Shown here in pieces: positions 1 to 9,985 of a stretch of 64,000 nucleotides of DNA (the stretch's first letter is position 1; the number at the start of each line of letters is the position of its first letter). Both the position numbers and the translations under genes were made by a program. A model generated the notes under the pieces. It saw only the letters and a program-made list of their open reading frames with translations, was not told the DNA's origin and ran no database searches. The stretch spans positions 12,316,001 to 12,380,000 of the forward strand of contig BSBM01000994.1 of the NCBI GenBank assembly GCA_027924585.1. Reading direction: 5' to 3'. The stretch comes from Larix kaempferi (Eukaryota > Streptophyta > Pinopsida > Pinales > Pinaceae).

Positions 1-1075
1 CTGACGAACTTGTGGAAAGACAAGGATGTGATATAGTATACATGGTAAGTATATGGTCAGAAGATGAGTAAGATCAAGGACTCATGAAATGATATGTTAA
101 AAGCATGCATTTGAAATGATGAGTAAAAGGGAGAACATATGTGATGTTAGTATTTTGTTGTTATTTTGTGACTTGTTGTGGTTAATAAAAATTATCGGAA
201 GTAATAAATGATTGTGATTTCCTGGACTCAAATGAGAAGGTTTGAGGGGAAAATAATATTTATTGGACTCAAGCACAATGGCTGCATCTTGCAGTCACTC
301 ACTAGCAGTTGCAGGAGGCAACTTCCCTAAAAATGTTGTCATGTTCCCCATGGAAGTGGAAGAGAGCAGGTGGCTCATTGAATGTTATACTGACCCAAAG
401 ACCTAGGCAAACTTAATCCATCGAATTGGGCAAGAGGCTCACTAGATTTTCCTTGTGATTTTCGCACAAGAAGATTCGATGAGGGGAATGCTAATTAATG
501 AGTTGCATAGTGAGACTGTATGATTATTCTGTTGAGTTTATAGAGAGTATTCTGTTTGAAAACTTTGAATTGCTGAGTTTCAAAGGAACATAACTCAAGG
601 AAGAGTTTTGTGTACAACAGAGGAAATGCTAAAATTCCAAACTCATGGGAGAGTTTGATAATCAACCAAGTGTTGTTGAAAGATTTGTTTTACGATATAA
701 CAAATATTAATGGTTGTTTTGTAACTAGACTATTGGATGTCTTTATATTGGAATGTTATGAATGCTTGAGTAAACAAAATTTCCGCAAGGATGAGGATGA
801 ATGATAAATGTTAAACATTTACTATTTGAAATTTTGTGAAGTGTAAATATGTTATACTGAAGAATGTTGGAAGATCTTGTACGGGTTGTACAATGTGTGG
901 GATGTGAAAGAGATATGAACCACAAAGACACGTGGAAATCATGTGAGTTCGGAGATGATCAAGAATATTAAAGAAGAGATGACAAGGGAACTAAAGAATG
1001 ATGACTCGAGAAGAGTAGACAAATTGTTGAGAAATGTGAACACCGAGGACGATGTTATTCTTAAGGGAAGGAGTA
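1..1075 (+). mobile_element. 3' internal end of a Ty3/gypsy-like retrotransposon, decayed
   Basis: No recognisable domain survives here. The placement rests on the right edge. The last translatable stretch reads roughly EDDVILKGRSM, which resembles the C-terminal tail of many gypsy polyproteins. A purine-rich tract (AAGGGAAGGAG, 1063-1073) follows and is two bases from TGTAACACCCC, a typical plant gypsy LTR start. The window begins inside the element, so the 5' part is not visible. A short open stretch at 610-804 could be integrase or post-integrase remnant, but I cannot assign it. The call depends on the polypurine tract and LTR-like start, not on protein homology. Confidence 0.5.
1063..1073 (+). 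promoter_or_regulatory. Polypurine tract of gypsy-like element
   Basis: AAGGGAAGGAG lies immediately upstream of the putative LTR start at 1076. In LTR retrotransposons this site primes plus-strand DNA synthesis. Confidence 0.5.
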
Positions 1076-4000
1076 TGTAACACCCCTCCTTCTTTGACCT
1101 AATAATGTGAAAATAATTATTATGGTATTAGGGACCATTAAGGAGCTATTAATGATTTTAATAAAAGTAAGACTAATAACTAATGATGTCGAACCCTCAC
1201 TTTAACTAAAAGGTTTGGTATAAGCCATGGTTCGTGAGCTATACGCATGGAATGTATATAGTATTCATCACAAACGTGGTTATATCAAGAGACAATCTTG
1301 TGGAAGCACACTCCTCCTTGGAGTCTAACCACGATAGTGAAGATGGCGCATTGCTGCCATTTGTCACTTGGAAGGATCTTTGGCTACTTATTATGTGAGT
1401 AAGGAGTAGTGCTTATAATACTGAATTAATTAAAGATGACGCATTGCTGCCAGTTGTAGGATAGAGTGGTTGGTAATGATTGTATGAGGAAGATCAGGAG
1501 CGATCTCATCGTGTAATTACTAATGACTGCCAGTTGTAGGGGGGAGTGGCTAGGGAGAACCGAGCCATTCAGTGATCACTCTGAGATATCTATTAAATAC
1601 CACCGAAGGGGGGGTCTCCGATTTGATCATCGAGATTGGTAGTAAGTAAGGAGAGGGAAATAGCAGTCACCAGGAAGTCACAGCTAGAGAGGATATGTTA
1701 GTTGACAGTAGGTGGGGTCTCTGATGGGGAAAATCTCGATATTGAAATCACGAATAGAGAAGCTCTCAAAAATGGAATGTTCGACTTGGAGTTTCGATAC
1801 ATCTGCGAAAATAATCTGAAGTATCTGTAATTTGATCAATGGATAGTCTGATCTGTGTTTTGGTAAACGAAGGGTATTTTCGAGCTAGAGGTAATTATAT
1901 TAAGTTGATGCTCGACTGGATCACTATTTAAAAGAGTTGTCTCGTAGTCTCTACACATTTCAGAGGTAATCCTGACTCCAGTCCAATAATTGATTGCCAT
2001 AATTTTATATTTAGCTTGTTGGCCTATCGATCCATTAGATCAATGTATATGTCAGGCTAACCTGGTTGTCTAGTTTTTTTTTGTAATGATTACGTTTTAA
2101 GATTTTTTTTTATGAAGAAATGTATGGGTTGTTTCTGGGTTAACCAAGGTGAAATACTACTGAAGGACATCGATCTCTGTACATTGCTTGACAGAGGGCT
2201 ATAGTAGTAATCATATAAAAATGTATGCCTTGTTTCCCTTATTATTTTAGGGTAAAGGCTACCTCGATGAGAGGGATGAGTTTGATTTCAGTAGGAAATT
2301 ATCTATCATTTTTTTTTATGCTCAAGAGGATCGTACCATTCGATCTCAATAGATGGATAAGAGCAATCTGGAAAATGCTCTTCTATGATCTTGAATGCTA
2401 TGGAAATCATGGGATGGGACGTTCGGCTTGTTAAGCCACCCGCATAGGAAGTTTTGTCTTACCCATTTTTGTCGCGTTATTCCTTGTCCCTGTGTTAGCT
2501 TTGTTTTATGCTATTGGCGTGAAGTCTACCTCTACGTATGAACCTACCTCTGTGCATGAATATGCTGACGAATATATATATTAATGAACAGACTATTGGT
2601 TTGAAGTATTGTGATACTACCACCGCTTGAATGCTTCCTAGGATATATAACCGTATAGGGGATATGGCGATCTCCGCTTTGTGTGGTTGTTGCATGCTAA
2701 TGCATTTAAACAGTGGTATCAGTACTAAGCATTGCTGGTGTTTTCATACCTTTTGAAAACCCTATATTACAGTTCTCCAGTACAGAATATAGGTTGGATC
2801 GGATTGTGCGATCCCGCTACCGTTTGACTACTATGCTGTACTTTCAACATCCCGGTTGTTACTCAAACCTTGTTGATGGATGTATGCACTTTACTTCCTG
2901 CAAGTACACTTCACGTAGGTTCTAAGTATACTTTTTCCCTTGTACTTAGTAATAGGGTATGGCACCCGACCTCACCTGATTTTCCTTTATTTTTTATATT
3001 TATCTGTTAGGCCGCCGACCTCAATGATCGCTGAAGAGGGTTCATGATATCGATCCTCAAAATATAGACGTATATTTTATAAATTACTATCCCTGCATAC
3101 TGTTGCCTATTACTGGATAATGGCCCGGCTCCATTAAAGGGACCCTAAGTTAAATTATGTATAGATACTTGAACTACCTTAAAACGAGATAACATCACTA
3201 TATACCTTTTTATATGTGACATGTTTTTTGAGAACGATTCCGAATCGAATAGTTTTAGCCTTATGAGTAGTTGAAGCCGAGTTACTTGGGGAGATCTCAA
3301 TAGCTTAGTAGTGTAAGGTGGATGATATACAAATTTTTTAAACTCTCATAAGATATTGAGTATAGCCCTTAATTCCTTGTAAAGTTTCCAAGAGACTATT
3401 GATGTGATTTTTAGTAGTTGTATTTAGACTTATTCTAGAAGGTGGAAATGTGGAATTTGATTATTGCAACAGATTGTGTTGCGGATGTAATCCTCTACTT
3501 GCTGAATAATATATGACAACTGTTCTGTGGACATAGCCCAAAGAGTGGATGAACCACCTAAAATGGTCTCTCTTCTTTCATGTGTCTTACATGTGTGTGT
3601 TGATAGCTTAATTGTTTATAACTTTGTATAAATGTTCCTTATTATATGTTTCCTTTTTAAAGGACGTTTCTTTGTATGCATGTCCATACCTTATGGATGG
3701 AATTATTGTCTTAATGAGGCATATTTAAGTTACTACAAGAATTTCATGAAGTATTAGTAGCATTCAAATGTGAGTATAAGGTAATCGTTAAATTGATTGA
3801 CATATATGTTTACAAGTTTTGCTTTGAAACAGTTGTTCTATGGTTATATCTAATGCATAGACAAGTGTCCCAAAGTATGATAGAATAAAGAGTTCCCATG
3901 TGGTGGAAGTTTGGAAATGGTGCATTTGTCTCTCTTTCGTTTTCTACTTTCTATATGTTTAGCACTATGGGTAATTTCAAATCTAAATGGTGAAGTGATT

Positions 4001-4279
4001 TGATGGTAAAATTTGCGATATAAGCTAATATAAGTATGTTAGTTAAAATCATTTGATTTATTCAATTATCATGAATACAAGATGGCGTACATTATTATGG
4101 TTTATGAGAGATTTAGATATTATATAACATGGTAGATAAATGATTAAGCGTTAGGATGGCAAACTCTTGGGCACTTAATACTCACAAGTCTCATCATAAA
4201 TGGTGGAGGCCTTTAGTCCGAAAGGAAAATTTCTTAAAACCCCACAAATACTAAATGGGTTGTCATGGGAGTTGTTACA
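1076..4279 (+). mobile_element. Putative 3.2 kb 3' LTR of a Ty3/gypsy-like element
   Basis: The left end TGTAACA directly follows a polypurine tract. The first plausible matching right end is TGTTACA at 4273-4279, the reverse complement of the start. A TATA-like CTATTTAAAA lies near 1923-1932, which would place U3 at about 850 bp. There is no coding potential, only short chance ORFs. The partner LTR would lie upstream of the window, so target-site duplications and LTR identity cannot be checked and the right boundary is tentative. A TGGTATCAG string at about 2713 resembles a primer binding site but is incomplete and sits in the wrong place for a 3' LTR. Confidence 0.4.
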
Positions 4280-5786
4280 TTCCACTTACGGGCTACGTTA
4301 TGCCACGAGTGGTTTGGAAGTTTACTTTTAATGTTCTTTTCTTTCTTTAATTAGTAGTTAGGTTCCTTTGTAAACCCATTGTAGAAGAGAACGAGTCATT
4401 ACCTTTTCCTGTTATGGTAAAAAATATTGTATTTTTATTTTTATTTGTATGGTTTATCACGTATGGGTTGTTGAGTCATTAGAGCCCCAGCTTTGAAGAG
4501 CATTCTTTCCATTCCAAGGAAGAAAATGGGCAAGAGATAGAAAGATGGGAGTTTAGTTTTTCACTTACTTTGCATAGGGATAAGAAAATTATTTGATTTT
4601 AACTTAATTTGTTATTATAAACTACCAAAATTTGCATTTCTATTGGTTTTTTCTCATTAAAATTACTTATAATTAAAAAGATAGTTTTAACCGACAAAAC
4701 AGCCATCTTACAAATTTGAATTTTATTTTTAAGAAATTTTCATGATAGGTGAATAAACAAAATTAGTTTGTCACTCATGATTATTATGTTTTACTCCTCT
4801 CCACTTTTGATTAGAATGTTTTCCATTTTTAAATTTTACTTATTCTAACATATTTAACTAAACATTAAAATTTACAAATTATTTATTTTATTTTATTATT
4901 AAAAATTATTAAGCTTTAAAAAATTAAATAATTTGTTTTAATATAATATTCACTTTATTATATAATTATTTAATTTTATATTAAAATTTTAATTCTGAAT
5001 GAATTTTAATAAGTATTTTAAAAATTCGCTACTTTGATAATAATAATAAAGGCTTCATTAGCTAACACTAATTTAATTAAACAGTCAAAATAAAAATAAA
5101 AATAATATTTTTGTAGTAACAGCAACAATAACAACAACATCATCATTATTATCATTTAATTAAACATTAAAATATATTATCATCATCATTATTATCATTT
5201 AATTAAACATTAAAATATATTATTATTATTATTTTGCACAGAGTGTTCTTACATAAAGATTAATAATTATAATACTTTGGTAAAGTTATTCAAAATGAAT
5301 GTATCCAATAAAAATAAAGTAGATCATGTTTAATCATAGTTGATAATGTCATTTATAATAATTACATTTTACCCTTTGTTAACCTTACTTATTTAATTAT
5401 TAAATTGAATCTAATTATTATCATCTTAAATAAAATATATATTTATGTTTTCGGGCATTTTATTATTATAATATTTTAGTGGTAGCTCAATAACTATATA
5501 AAATTAGTTTGTCGCTAAAGATTATCATGTTTTACTCGCTTTTATTTTTCATTATCATGTTTTGTTTTCTTAGATTAGTTTAAATCTTTATAAATTGTAA
5601 CACATAACTAAATATTTAAAATTTAGAAATTATTATTTTGATTATAATTGTTTTTAATATAATTTTTACTTTATTATATTAATTATTTAATTTTATATTA
5701 AAAATAGTAATTATAATATTTAAATAATTTTTTTCGAAATATTTTAAAACACTACTATCATAATAAGAATAATAATAATAATAATT
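4280..5786. other. AT-rich intergenic DNA with internal duplications
   Basis: I see no gene here. The sequence is strongly AT-rich. A segment near 4760-4830 reappears in diverged form near 5500-5570, with a shared AAATTAGTTTGTC start and a shared ATGTTTTACTC core. A unit of about 43 bp ending in CATCATCATTATTA is tandemly doubled at 5150-5225. Short ATT/ATA runs lead into the next repeat. Confidence 0.5.
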
Positions 5787-6060
5787 GTGCCGAGAGGCCT
5801 CTACAACTCAATATGGGGGAGATCTTGTAACATGTAACGGATGTAACATGTAACGTTTGTGGAAAATAATAAAATGTAAAAAGTAATAGTATGAGGGAGA
5901 TCTTGTAACATGCAACGGATGTAACATTAGCATGTAACGTTTGTGGAAAATAATAAAATTTAAGAAGTAATAGTATGAGGTAAAAAGCAATAGTATGGGG
6001 GAGATCTTGTAACATGTAACGTTTGTCGAAAATAATAAAATGTAAAAAGTAATATAGAAT
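5787..6060 (+). repeat. GYGCCGAGA-family dispersed repeat, fragment 1
   Basis: It begins GTGCCGAGAGGCCTCTACAA and shares the following AGATCTTGTAACATG segment and the AAAATAATA-AAAAGTAATA motif with the copies at 39784 and 63240. It contains three internal units beginning GGGGAGATCTTGTAACATG (about 5816, 5896, 5998). It lacks the right-hand part seen in the other two copies. No coding capacity is evident. Confidence 0.6.
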
Positions 6061-6184
6061 TTCCTAAATAAATTGAATTTCATTATCATGTAAAGTGAGT
6101 TTTATACTTGCATAGATTAAAATTAAATTTAGTGTAATATTTATATTGAATTTATATTTATATTTAAATTAAAATTAAAATATA

Positions 6185-6755
6185 TATTAATTTTTGCATA
6201 TAAGTATATAAGTTCTGTACATTGTATAATAAGAACTACATGTGGTATAGTGATAAGGGTGTTGGGATGATGGGCGTGAGGTCCAAGGTTCAATCCTCCA
6301 GGATCACCTACTCTTTTTTTTAAATATAGAATTTCGTAAATATATTGAATTTCATGTAAAGTGAGTTCTAGACTTGCATAGATTTCAGTGTATGGGGTCT
6401 TTTTAGTGCATTTTTTTCAGTGTAGTTGTTATTCTGTGTATGCATTAATTTCAGTGCATGGATGCATAGATTTTAGTGTATGGAGGTTTTTTAGTGCATA
6501 ATTTTCGGTGTAGCTCGCACCCCTCCCTCCCTCCGTCCACCTACTGAAATATATATTAATATTTACATGTAAGTATATAAGTTCTTTACTATGTATAATA
6601 AGAACTACATGTGGTATAGTGGTAAGGGTGTTGGGATAATGGAAGTGAGGTCCAAGGTTCAATCCTCCTAGATCACCTACCTTTTTTTTAAATATAGAAT
6701 TTCGTAAATAAGTTGAATTTCATTATCATGTAAAGTGAGTTCTATACTTACATAG
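6185..6755 (+). repeat. Tandem pair of tRNA-related SINE-like units
   Basis: Two copies of a unit of about 200 bp start 369 bp apart. Each carries a tRNA-like head (about 6243-6306 and 6612-6675) with an A-box-like TGGTATAGTGRTAAGGGTG and a B-box-like GGTTCAATCCTCC. The head is followed by a poly-T stretch and a conserved TAGAATTTCGTAAATA body. The heads most resemble tRNA-Gly or tRNA-Glu type sequences but do not fold into a full cloverleaf. Between them (6390-6550) are short repeats of a TTTCAGTGTATGGA-type motif. The call is a tRNA-derived SINE or tandem duplication; I do not know the family name. Confidence 0.5.
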
Positions 6756-6805
6756 ATTTCAGTGTATGAACGCATTGATTTCAGTGTATGGATGCATTGA
6801 TTTCA

Positions 6806-7260
6806 ATGACAACAAAAGAACGAGAAGAAGACTTGAAACGAAAAAATAGAAGAACAAAAAGAATTTCGAAAAAGGAAGTTGGATGAAATGATAGTAGAAG
6901 AACTAGAAGAACGAAGAAAATGAAACGCAGATCGACAAAAAGAATATCAAAAAAGAAAGTTAGATGAATTGATAGTAGAAGAATGAGAGGAACAAAGAAA
7001 ACGAAACGTTGATTGACAAAGAGTGTATCGAGAGAGAAAGTTGAAGCAGTTGGAAGAACAAAGAAATCAAGTTGCATAACAACAAATAAATCAAAATGTA
7101 CGAAATGGCAAAATGAAGGTAGAAGAAGGAGAAGAACAAACAAAACAAAATGCAAAAACCAACTTCATCACACTTAGTCAAACCATATATAGTCAACGAT
7201 TGTTAACTAGGGTCAAAATTTCTCAACTAGGGTCAAATATAGTCAACAATATTAAACTAT
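6806..7260 (+). pseudogene. Fossil ORF encoding a charged coiled-coil segment
   Basis: From 6852 a single frame reads Glu/Lys/Arg-rich helix for more than 80 codons. It contains two imperfect repeats of the form EYQKRKLDELIVEE, spaced about 33 residues apart. Four stops interrupt it. Two are TGA (AAA-TGA-AAC and GAT-TGA-CAA) and look like former CGA Arg. One is TGA in GAA-TGA-GAG. One is TAA in GCA-TAA-CAA and looks like former CAA Gln. An ATG at 6806 starts a compatible segment in another frame, joined across an A-run, so a frameshift is likely. The frame continues into the ATGGTCAACC array. I do not recognise the family. Helitron helicase N-termini can show similar basic-acidic repeats, but nothing here proves that. 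Confidence 0.35.
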
Positions 7261-8205
7261 AATAAACATGGTTAATGACATACAAATATGGTCACACATA
7301 GTTAAGCATGGCTAATAGTGGTTAACCATTATATACCATTCTCTACCACCTTTAACCATTGTCAATCATAGTGAAACAAAAGGAACAATGGTTAAAAAAT
7401 TGTCAACCATGGTTAAATATGATCAATCTTAATCAACCATGGTAAATATAGTCAACCTTTGTCACCCACGGTGAAACGATCGTTAACTATGGTCAACCAT
7501 AGTCTAAAATTCTCAACCATTGTCCAATATGGTTAATAATGGTCAACCATAATCAAACATGGTTAATAACATTTAAACATGGTCACACAGTTAGAAAACA
7601 TGGTCATACATTGCCTATCGTACTTTATTTCTATTAACAATCATCAACCATTTTAAAAATAGGGTAAACCATAGTCAAATATGCCTAACCATTTACAAAC
7701 CTAGTCAATGATGATTGACCATGGTCATCCTTACCTAGCTACAGTCAACCATATTCAAGTATGGTTCAAAAGAGTCTACATTTAATGATTAATGCCAATC
7801 ATGGTTCACAAAAGTCAACAATGTAAACCTGTGTGAAGCATATTTAGCCAGGTAAATTCAACTATGTTTAACTAAATTAACCATGATGAACCAAAGTCAA
7901 CAACAGTCAAACCTGATTAACTAATGTCAACCATGGTATACATAGTCAACCTTTTTCACCAATGGTTAACTGTTGTCAACCAAGGTGTACAACTTTCTCA
8001 ACCATGGTCACATATTGTCATCAATAGTCAACCATCATCAAAGATGATTAATGAAATTCAAACTAAATCTCACATAGTCAATCAATGGGAACCGTGGTCA
8101 ACCATTATCTACCATACTTTACCACAGTTAACTGTTGACTAAGGTAAAATATGGTTAGCCATTATCAATATTGCCTAACCATAATAAACTATAGTTAAGC
8201 ATGCT
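7185..8205 (+). repeat. Degenerate short-period array built on ATGGTCAACC/ATGGTTAACC
   Basis: About 1 kb is dominated by variants of ATGGTCAACC, ATGGTTAACC and CATAGTCAACC, at irregular 10-13 bp spacing. No unit is perfectly conserved, so the array is old. Its right part (8004 onward) also belongs to the 4 kb repeat and reappears at 33829-34030. Confidence 0.7.
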
Positions 8206-8395
8206 TCAGGGTACTCGCACGAAGCTGGTACCCAAAAAGACTGCAATAGCAGTGCGTGAGCGGAGAAAAAAAATAGACGCGCATGTGCATCCAAACGTGT
8301 GCACATGTCCCTACTTCGGCAATGTCGAGCGTCCAGGTGGTTGATCCCACGTGGACAAAGGGTGCACGCACATGTCATCAACGCCTACTTGTGGT

Positions 8396-8538
8396 TTTGT
8401 CGAAAATGACAAACCCGTGAGCTCTTTTTTATATAAAACAAGGGGCATGCACACAATGGTGCACACGTGTTAATGACGCGTGCGTGCCCCTTTTTTTTAT
8501 ATATCAAAAGAGCTCACGGGTTTGTCATTTTCGACAAA
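8396..8538. repeat. Hairpin with perfect 29 bp outer stem (copy 1)
   Basis: Positions 8396-8424 are an exact reverse complement of 8510-8538. The core is TGACAAACCCGTGAGCTC. Inside lie complementary T/A runs, and then AAGGGGCATGC facing GCGTGCCCCTT. Copy 2 keeps the same structure at 34220-34372. It lies about 250 bp upstream of the first ATG of the element's gene. Confidence 0.85.
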
Positions 8539-8802
8539 CCCATGAGTGCATAGAGTTATCCCGCGAGCGCACAAAGGGAACCAACGAGCGATTTGTGGAT
8601 CACACAAGGCCCCCTCAACGCCAACACAACGCCCCTACACCACCTTGCCAACAATTTCTCCAGGTAGGTGCTCAACAATGCACGAAGTGGTTGTTATTTT
8701 TGTTATTTTTTTGTTTTCCAATTCAATTTTAATTTTAAAAAAAAATTACAATCCATTAAAAAACCAAGATAATTTCATTGTAGGCCATATACACCTAACA
8801 AG

Positions 8803-9985
8803 ATGACAAAGACACCTGAACCATTAGATGAAACCAATGAAACTCAACCTTCAGAAGACAACATTGGAATGGACAATAAAACAAATGAAAACCCCGAAGA
8901 CCAATTACACCAAGATATAAATGAATTGAGGGTATTGAGCGATGAATTGAAGAGCAACAAGGAACCCTCTCGGGTTTCCTTGGCTTCATCATTGCAAAAC
9001 ATTAATGAATCAATCAATATTGCACACAGTGAGATAACAAACTTGAGCCAATACAGGGCTCAAATGAGGGAACACTAATCCACTAAGATGTCCAAAGACC
9101 AGATAAAATACCTCAACATCACCAAAACCCAGTTGTATAGCAAATCCATAGTTCCCTCGATAAGACAGCCTCCAGTTGTGACGAGGAAATGGGTTTGCAT
9201 GGACTAGTGTATTTACCAACCATGGAGAGATAACTGGAGAAAGAGATGGTTCATGGTATTTGACAGGCCCCCTTGCAACAATTTGGAGGTACCACAGTAT
9301 TTCCTTCAGAAATTGTGTGTTGAGTTTGAGCTAGGCTACTATGTCAACTATTTTGACATCACTAAGTTTTAGGGTGTCGATCTTGGCTCTTCCCAAAATC
9401 GACCTCAAGCCCACCGCAACCCACTTAGATGACCTCCTCCACTCCACGAGAGATCCAGACCCCCCTCCTCAGCCACCAAGGTTTGGTAGTAGCCTAGATG
9501 AGATAGGTGTCTCAATTAGGCGTGCGACACATCATTTTCTTAGACATACCACATTTGTGGCTATGTCTTCACAGAGTCGGGAGGACATCGACCAGACAGA
9601 CATAGTTGCACCGTCTATGGGTGGTGTCTTGGACATGCCGGGTACAGGTGGAACCTAGGAGGGGCCTTCTAGTTCTACAGGAACAACGACACATCGTTGT
9701 TCTCACTGTGGTCATTCTTGCCATGGTACACAATAGCATGCCATAGGGAGCTTCATGGATCGGGTTTGCTATTCTTTTATTTAATGTTCAAGTATTTGTT
9801 GTATTTTATTTGATATTGTATTGTTTAATATATTTAACTTTGAATTACACATTGTTGACTTGATTTGTTTTAATGTATAGTTATTCAGGGCCCAGTCTCC
9901 ATCCTCCAAGTTGGAGGAAATCAGTTCCTTTGACCTCGACCGAGCCATGGCAGCAATAGAGGAGATTGCGGCACCATACACACAT
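8803..9985 (+). pseudogene. 5' exons of the repeat-borne gene, copy 1 (decayed)
   Basis: Exon 1 starts at the ATG at 8803. It encodes an acidic Thr/Asn/Glu-rich N-terminus, then a stretch matching copy 2 (KDQIK, CIYQPWRDNWRKR, YFLQKLCVEFELGY). A TAA replaces the Tyr codon of copy 2 after MREH; a TAG lies before CIYQPW. After the FDIT motif the reading shifts +1, as in copy 2, into a Pro-rich segment and a Cys/His motif CSHCGHSCHG. A TAG follows, where copy 2 has CAG. A GT-AG intron (9764-9880) separates it from a 35-codon exon (9881-9985) ending at a donor site. Function is unknown. The downstream exons present in the 39 kb locus are absent here. Confidence 0.55.

Noticed and set aside
2713-2722. 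TGGTATCAG resembling an initiator-Met primer binding site
   Set aside because: Only nine bases match, no LTR end abuts it and it lies inside what appears to be a 3' LTR.
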